Program-made: the position numbers and the translations under genes | From: Bacillota bacterium | GTDB taxonomy: Bacteria > Bacillota > Clostridia > Christensenellales > CAG-138 | Length of the DNA: 17,460 bases | Assembly (NCBI GenBank): GCA_023409435.1 | Contig: JAEYHP010000071.1 | Span: 1 to 17,460 of the forward strand | Direction: 5' to 3' | The notes under the pieces: generated by a model | Seen by the model: only the letters and a program-made list of their open reading frames with translations | The model's database searches: none | Told to the model about the DNA's origin: nothing | Shown here: positions 15,440-17,460 of the stretch, in pieces | Numbering within the stretch: the stretch's first letter is position 1 | Layout of the letters: each line of letters begins with the position of its first letter

Positions 15440-15705
15440 CTTTTGGTTGATCAGAGTCTATATAGCAAGGAATTACTTTTACTACTCTTATTGATCGTTC
15501 ACAAGTGTTTGCGCAAATGCTTGCACATGGCTGAACCTCAGCCTTAACCCATAAATTCCGAACCCGCTGGCTCGATCAATAAGGCAACAAAGTTGCCAAT
15601 TTCGGCTTTTGACCCGGCTGTCCGTCTGGCCTAAAATCCACCTTTACGCTGCACGGAGGATGGTCAAAAAATTCTTGCTAAGTAGGCTCTAATTCCTCTT
15701 TCGCA
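15440..15705 (-). ncRNA. candidate structured RNA or regulatory leader of the polyamine operon
   Basis: No credible gene is seen here, but many helices nest without crossing. An 11-bp helix pairs 15487-15497 with 15573-15583. An 8-bp helix pairs 15607-15614 with 15662-15669 and encloses a 5-bp helix (15621-15625 with 15653-15657). Local hairpins lie at 15529-15543 (GGCTGA/TCAGCC) and 15583-15597 (GGCAAC/GTTGCC). A closing helix pairs 15463-15474 with 15670-15680 (11 bp, one bulge). A competing closing set pairs 15468-15475 with 15690-15697 and 15482-15486 with 15681-15685. A strong leftward promoter sits just before it and a terminator-like hairpin after it. I do not recognise the family; raiA-type, 6S or other large RNAs should be tested. 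It may be a free RNA or a leader controlling speD. Ends are approximate. Confidence 0.6.
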
Positions 15706-15711
15706 GTGTGA

Positions 15712-15740
15712 ATTATAGCGGATATAAGTAGTTTTTGCAA
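15712..15740 (-). promoter_or_regulatory. strong leftward promoter upstream of the structured RNA and speD
   Basis: On the minus strand TTGCAA (15740-15735) and a perfect TATAAT (15717-15712) are separated by exactly 17 bases. The start point would fall near 15705, giving either a ~300-nt free RNA or a ~420-nt leader before speD. It lies between the palindrome that ends the SDR transcript and the RNA structure, which makes the RNA look like its own transcription unit. Confidence 0.75.
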
Positions 15741-15786
15741 CTGTTTTTTATCATATACTTTTTTGTTGTAAAAGGTTACGCAAATA

Positions 15787-15816
15787 TGCGGCGCAAAGCA
15801 TATGCTTTGCGCCGCA
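15787..15816 (-). terminator. 30-base perfect palindrome after the SDR gene
   Basis: The 30 bases are exactly self-complementary (core GCAAAGCATATGCTTTGC), giving a 13-bp stem with a 4-base loop in RNA. It lies 26 bases beyond the SDR stop in the direction of that gene. The bases following on the minus strand (ATATTTG) are only modestly T-rich, so it may be a terminator, an mRNA 3'-end stabiliser or a protein site. Confidence 0.6.
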
Positions 15817-15842
15817 AAATGGATTTTGATGAAATATATGTA

Positions 15843-16736
15843 TCAGGAACAAACAAATTTCCCGCCGTTCACATGCAGCGTCTGGCCGGTCACATAGGCG
15901 GAATCGTCCGTCGCCAAATAAACATAGGTCGGCCCAAGCTCAAACGGCTGCGCCGCGCGTCCGAGCGGGGTATCCTGGCCAAAATTCGCCACATTCTGCT
16001 CGTCAAAACTTGCGGGGATCAGCGGCGTCCATACGGGGCCGGGGGCTACGGCGTTTACTCTTATACCGCGCTTGGCTAAGGACAGCGCCAGCGAGCGCGT
16101 AAACGTCACGATCGCGCCCTTGGTGGAGGAATAGTCTAAAAGCGTATCGTGCCCGCCATACGCCGTGACAGAGGTGGTGTTGATGATACACGCGCCCTTA
16201 TTCATATGGGGGAGCGCCGCCTTCGCCATATAGAAATAGCTGAAAATGTTGGTCGCAAACGTTGTTTGCAGCTGTTCGGCCGTAATATCTTCCAGCCGCT
16301 GCTGCGGGTACTGCACGGCGGCGTTGTTAACCAGTATGTCGATGCGCGAAAATGTCTGCATGGTTTTTGCTATCGCGTCTGTCGCCGTCTGCTCCTGCTT
16401 GAGGTCGCCCGCGATCACAAGGCAGCGTCTTCCCGTCTGCTCCACCTGCTTCTTGGTTTCTTCGGCGTCCGCGTTATTGCTTAAATGTACGATCACGATA
16501 TCCGCGCCCTCTTTCGCGAACGCGACCGCCGCGGCCTGACCGATGCCGCTGTCCCCGCCTGTGATGATGGCGACCTTGCCCTTTAGCTTGCTGGAGCCGT
16601 CATAGGTTGGGTTGTCGGCTACGGGTTCCGGCGTCATTTCGTTCTGGTCGCCGGGCTGCTTGTTCTGGTGCTGCGGCGGGAAGCCGGACGGCGTCTCCGG
16701 GGATGAATTTTGGTAAGTGGATGGTTTGTCCTGCAT
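15843..16736 (-). CDS. SDR-family oxidoreductase, general-stress-protein type
   Basis: A 297-residue short-chain dehydrogenase resembling the Bacillus general stress protein 39 / E. coli YghA group. It has a polar Gln/Pro-rich N-terminal extension of about 50 residues (STYQNSSPETPSG…), typical of that group. The Rossmann motif TGGDSGIG is at 59-66, NNAA at 137-140, and the catalytic Ser189, Tyr202 and Lys206 (YSSTK) are all present. Substrate is unknown; NAD(P)-linked reduction of an aldehyde or ketone is expected. GGAGG lies 7 bases before the ATG. It is probably monocistronic, ending at the palindrome at 15787-15816, and is divergent from the next gene. Confidence 0.92.
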   Translation of the reverse strand: MQDKPSTYQNSSPETPSGFPPQHQNKQPGDQNEMTPEPVADNPTYDGSSKLKGKVAIITGGDSGIGQAAAVAFAKEGADIVIVHLSNNADAEETKKQVEQTGRRCLVIAGDLKQEQTATDAIAKTMQTFSRIDILVNNAAVQYPQQRLEDITAEQLQTTFATNIFSYFYMAKAALPHMNKGACIINTTSVTAYGGHDTLLDYSSTKGAIVTFTRSLALSLAKRGIRVNAVAPGPVWTPLIPASFDEQNVANFGQDTPLGRAAQPFELGPTYVYLATDDSAYVTGQTLHVNGGKFVCS

Positions 16737-16813
16737 GGGATACCTCCGCGTTTTTCGTTATGTTCTGCGCGAAAAGGGGCGTTTATGCGGCAAAATCGCA
16801 CGTCTGATTGGGA

Positions 16814-16842
16814 ATCATATATCCTGCGTGCTTCCGTTGCCA
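16814..16842 (-). promoter_or_regulatory. possible SDR promoter sharing a -35 region with the divergent gene
   Basis: On the minus strand TATGAT (16819-16814, five of six matches) lies 17 bases from TGGCAA (16842-16837), a poor -35 that is the complement of the plus-strand -35 box. A different sigma factor could be used for this stress-type gene, but no sigma-B-like pair is obvious. Confidence 0.25.
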
Positions 16843-16865
16843 GATGTCTTTTCAAACGTTATACT
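16837..16865 (+). promoter_or_regulatory. promoter of the C_GCAxxG_C_C gene
   Basis: TTGCCA (16837-16842) and TATACT (16860-16865) are separated by 17 bases. Transcription would begin near 16872 and give a ~40-nt leader containing the AGGGGAG ribosome site before the ATG at 16913. Confidence 0.6.
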
Positions 16866-16912
16866 TATATAAACATAACGGCTGTCATTTCTAAAAGGCG
16901 AGGGGAGTACAG

Positions 16913-17389
16913 ATGCATATCAAACAGGAAGTCAGTGTCAGCAAAATCGGGAAGGACGCGGAGGATTTGTTCCGCGGCGGCTTTTTCTGCTCGGAGGCGC
17001 TGATGAGTTCCATACGTTCCAATTTCGAGCTGGATGTTCCAGAAGCGGTCATTTCCATGGCATCCGGTTTCCCGATAGGGATCGGGAGGAGTAAATGCCT
17101 GTGCGGCGCGGTATCCGGTGGGGTCATGGCACTGGGGCTGTTTTTTGGACGTACCGTGCAGGGCGACCCGAAGGTGGAAAAGAATCTCTCTGTCGCCAAG
17201 GAACTGCATGATTATTTTAAGGAAGCGAACGGCAAAAACTCGCTGTGCTGCCGTGTGCTCACCCGCGAATTCGATATGAGCAAGGGCGAGCACAAGGAAC
17301 AGTGTATCGCGCTTACCGGCATGGTTGCGCGCAAGGTGGCAGAAATCATCATCCGCGAGCTTTCCTTAACCAATCTCGACGCGGCGTAA
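16913..17389 (+). CDS. C_GCAxxG_C_C family (putative redox-active) protein
   Basis: A 158-residue protein with the cysteine pattern of the C_GCAxxG_C_C family: Cys26 (FFCSEA), Cys62/Cys64 in KCLCGAVSGGVMALGL, the Cys112-Cys113 pair (LCCRVLT) and Cys131. Members are common in anaerobes and are thought to bind a metal or do redox chemistry, often beside transporters or oxidoreductases; no reaction is established. Cys62 is an extra cysteine just before the core motif. No signal peptide is seen, so it should be cytosolic, with a membrane-associated role possible. AGGGGAG precedes the ATG. Eleven bases separate its stop from the next gene, so the two probably form an operon. Confidence 0.9.
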   Translation: MHIKQEVSVSKIGKDAEDLFRGGFFCSEALMSSIRSNFELDVPEAVISMASGFPIGIGRSKCLCGAVSGGVMALGLFFGRTVQGDPKVEKNLSVAKELHDYFKEANGKNSLCCRVLTREFDMSKGEHKEQCIALTGMVARKVAEIIIRELSLTNLDAA

Positions 17390-17400
17390 GGGGGAACCAT

Positions 17401-17460
17401 ATGAAAAAACTGCTTCAGGCAATCCCGCTCCCGCTTTCCGGCGTCATGCTGGGCTTTGCG
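17401..17460 (+). CDS. 5' end of a probable TDT-family (tellurite-resistance/dicarboxylate) transporter
   Basis: Only the first 20 codons are in the window: MKKLLQAIPLPLSGVMLGFA. A short basic start followed by IPLPLSGVMLG closely resembles the first helix of TehA-like TDT transporters, which in Clostridia often begin in this way. An AAGGGGGAA ribosome site lies just upstream. The assignment rests on this short N-terminus plus the operon position after a C_GCAxxG_C_C gene, so it is tentative, though an integral membrane protein is very likely. Confidence 0.6.
   Translation, partial: MKKLLQAIPLPLSGVMLGFA

Noticed and set aside
15395..15445. T-box-like ACCGCG sequence on the minus strand before speD
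   Set aside because: The essential UGGN bases before ACCGCG are absent (GAAU instead), and speD operons are not typical T-box targets.
15269..15547. Plus-strand 92-codon open frame with a leucine run near speD
   Set aside because: It crosses the speD start and leader opposite to transcription and includes the structured RNA arms; no ribosome site or homology seen.
15430..15700. Minus-strand open stretches that read like protein, suggesting a decayed gene
   Set aside because: The readable pieces lie in different frames, are broken by stops and match nothing I know, whereas base pairing explains the region better.
1..17460. CRISPR arrays, tRNA or rRNA genes, prophage or toxin-antitoxin modules
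   Set aside because: No regularly spaced repeats, cloverleaf-like segments, rRNA motifs, phage genes or paired small toxin/antitoxin frames were seen on either strand.

Overview
The window looks like a chromosomal segment from a Gram-positive, GC-moderate anaerobe of the class Clostridia, possibly a gut Christensenellales-like lineage. That placement is inferred from the ~1,240-residue single-chain PurL of the clostridial type, the membrane-anchored LuxR-type regulator, the C_GCAxxG_C_C family protein, strong AGGAGG-type ribosome binding sites and sigma-A-like promoters. No rRNA or tRNA gene is present to fix the taxonomy.

Layout. Positions 1-5353 (+) hold the end of a purine operon: partial purN, purD and purL, tightly packed. 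A 311-base gap follows, containing what looks like a small self-contained RNA unit (promoter 5387-5415, terminator 5498-5536). Next come a lipoprotein gene of unknown function (5665-6564), an apparently intact IS200-type element with a single Y1 transposase (about 6640-7345), and a gene for a 12-TM protein with a C-terminal LuxR DNA-binding domain (7485-8936). The minus strand from 15282 down to 8970 is a six-gene polyamine operon in the order speD-speA-speE-speB-CASDH-nspC. Upstream of speD lies a 560-base non-coding region. In it a strong leftward promoter is followed by a nested set of helices spanning about 230 bases, probably a structured RNA or long regulatory leader. Further right are an SDR oxidoreductase of the general-stress type (minus), a C_GCAxxG_C_C redox-type protein (plus) and the first 20 codons of a probable TDT-family transporter.

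How the genes work together. PurN, PurD and PurL catalyse three of the first four steps of IMP synthesis. The polyamine operon can make agmatine from arginine (SpeA) and putrescine from agmatine (SpeB). It then encodes two different ways of adding an aminopropyl group: AdoMet decarboxylase plus aminopropyltransferase (SpeD/SpeE), and the aspartate-semialdehyde route (carboxy(nor)spermidine dehydrogenase plus NspC decarboxylase). Having both in one operon suggests redundancy, or sequential use to make spermine or another longer polyamine.

The two most interesting items are the structured RNA candidate at the head of the polyamine operon and the dual-route operon itself. All assignments come from reading sequence and motifs; no database search or folding calculation was run.
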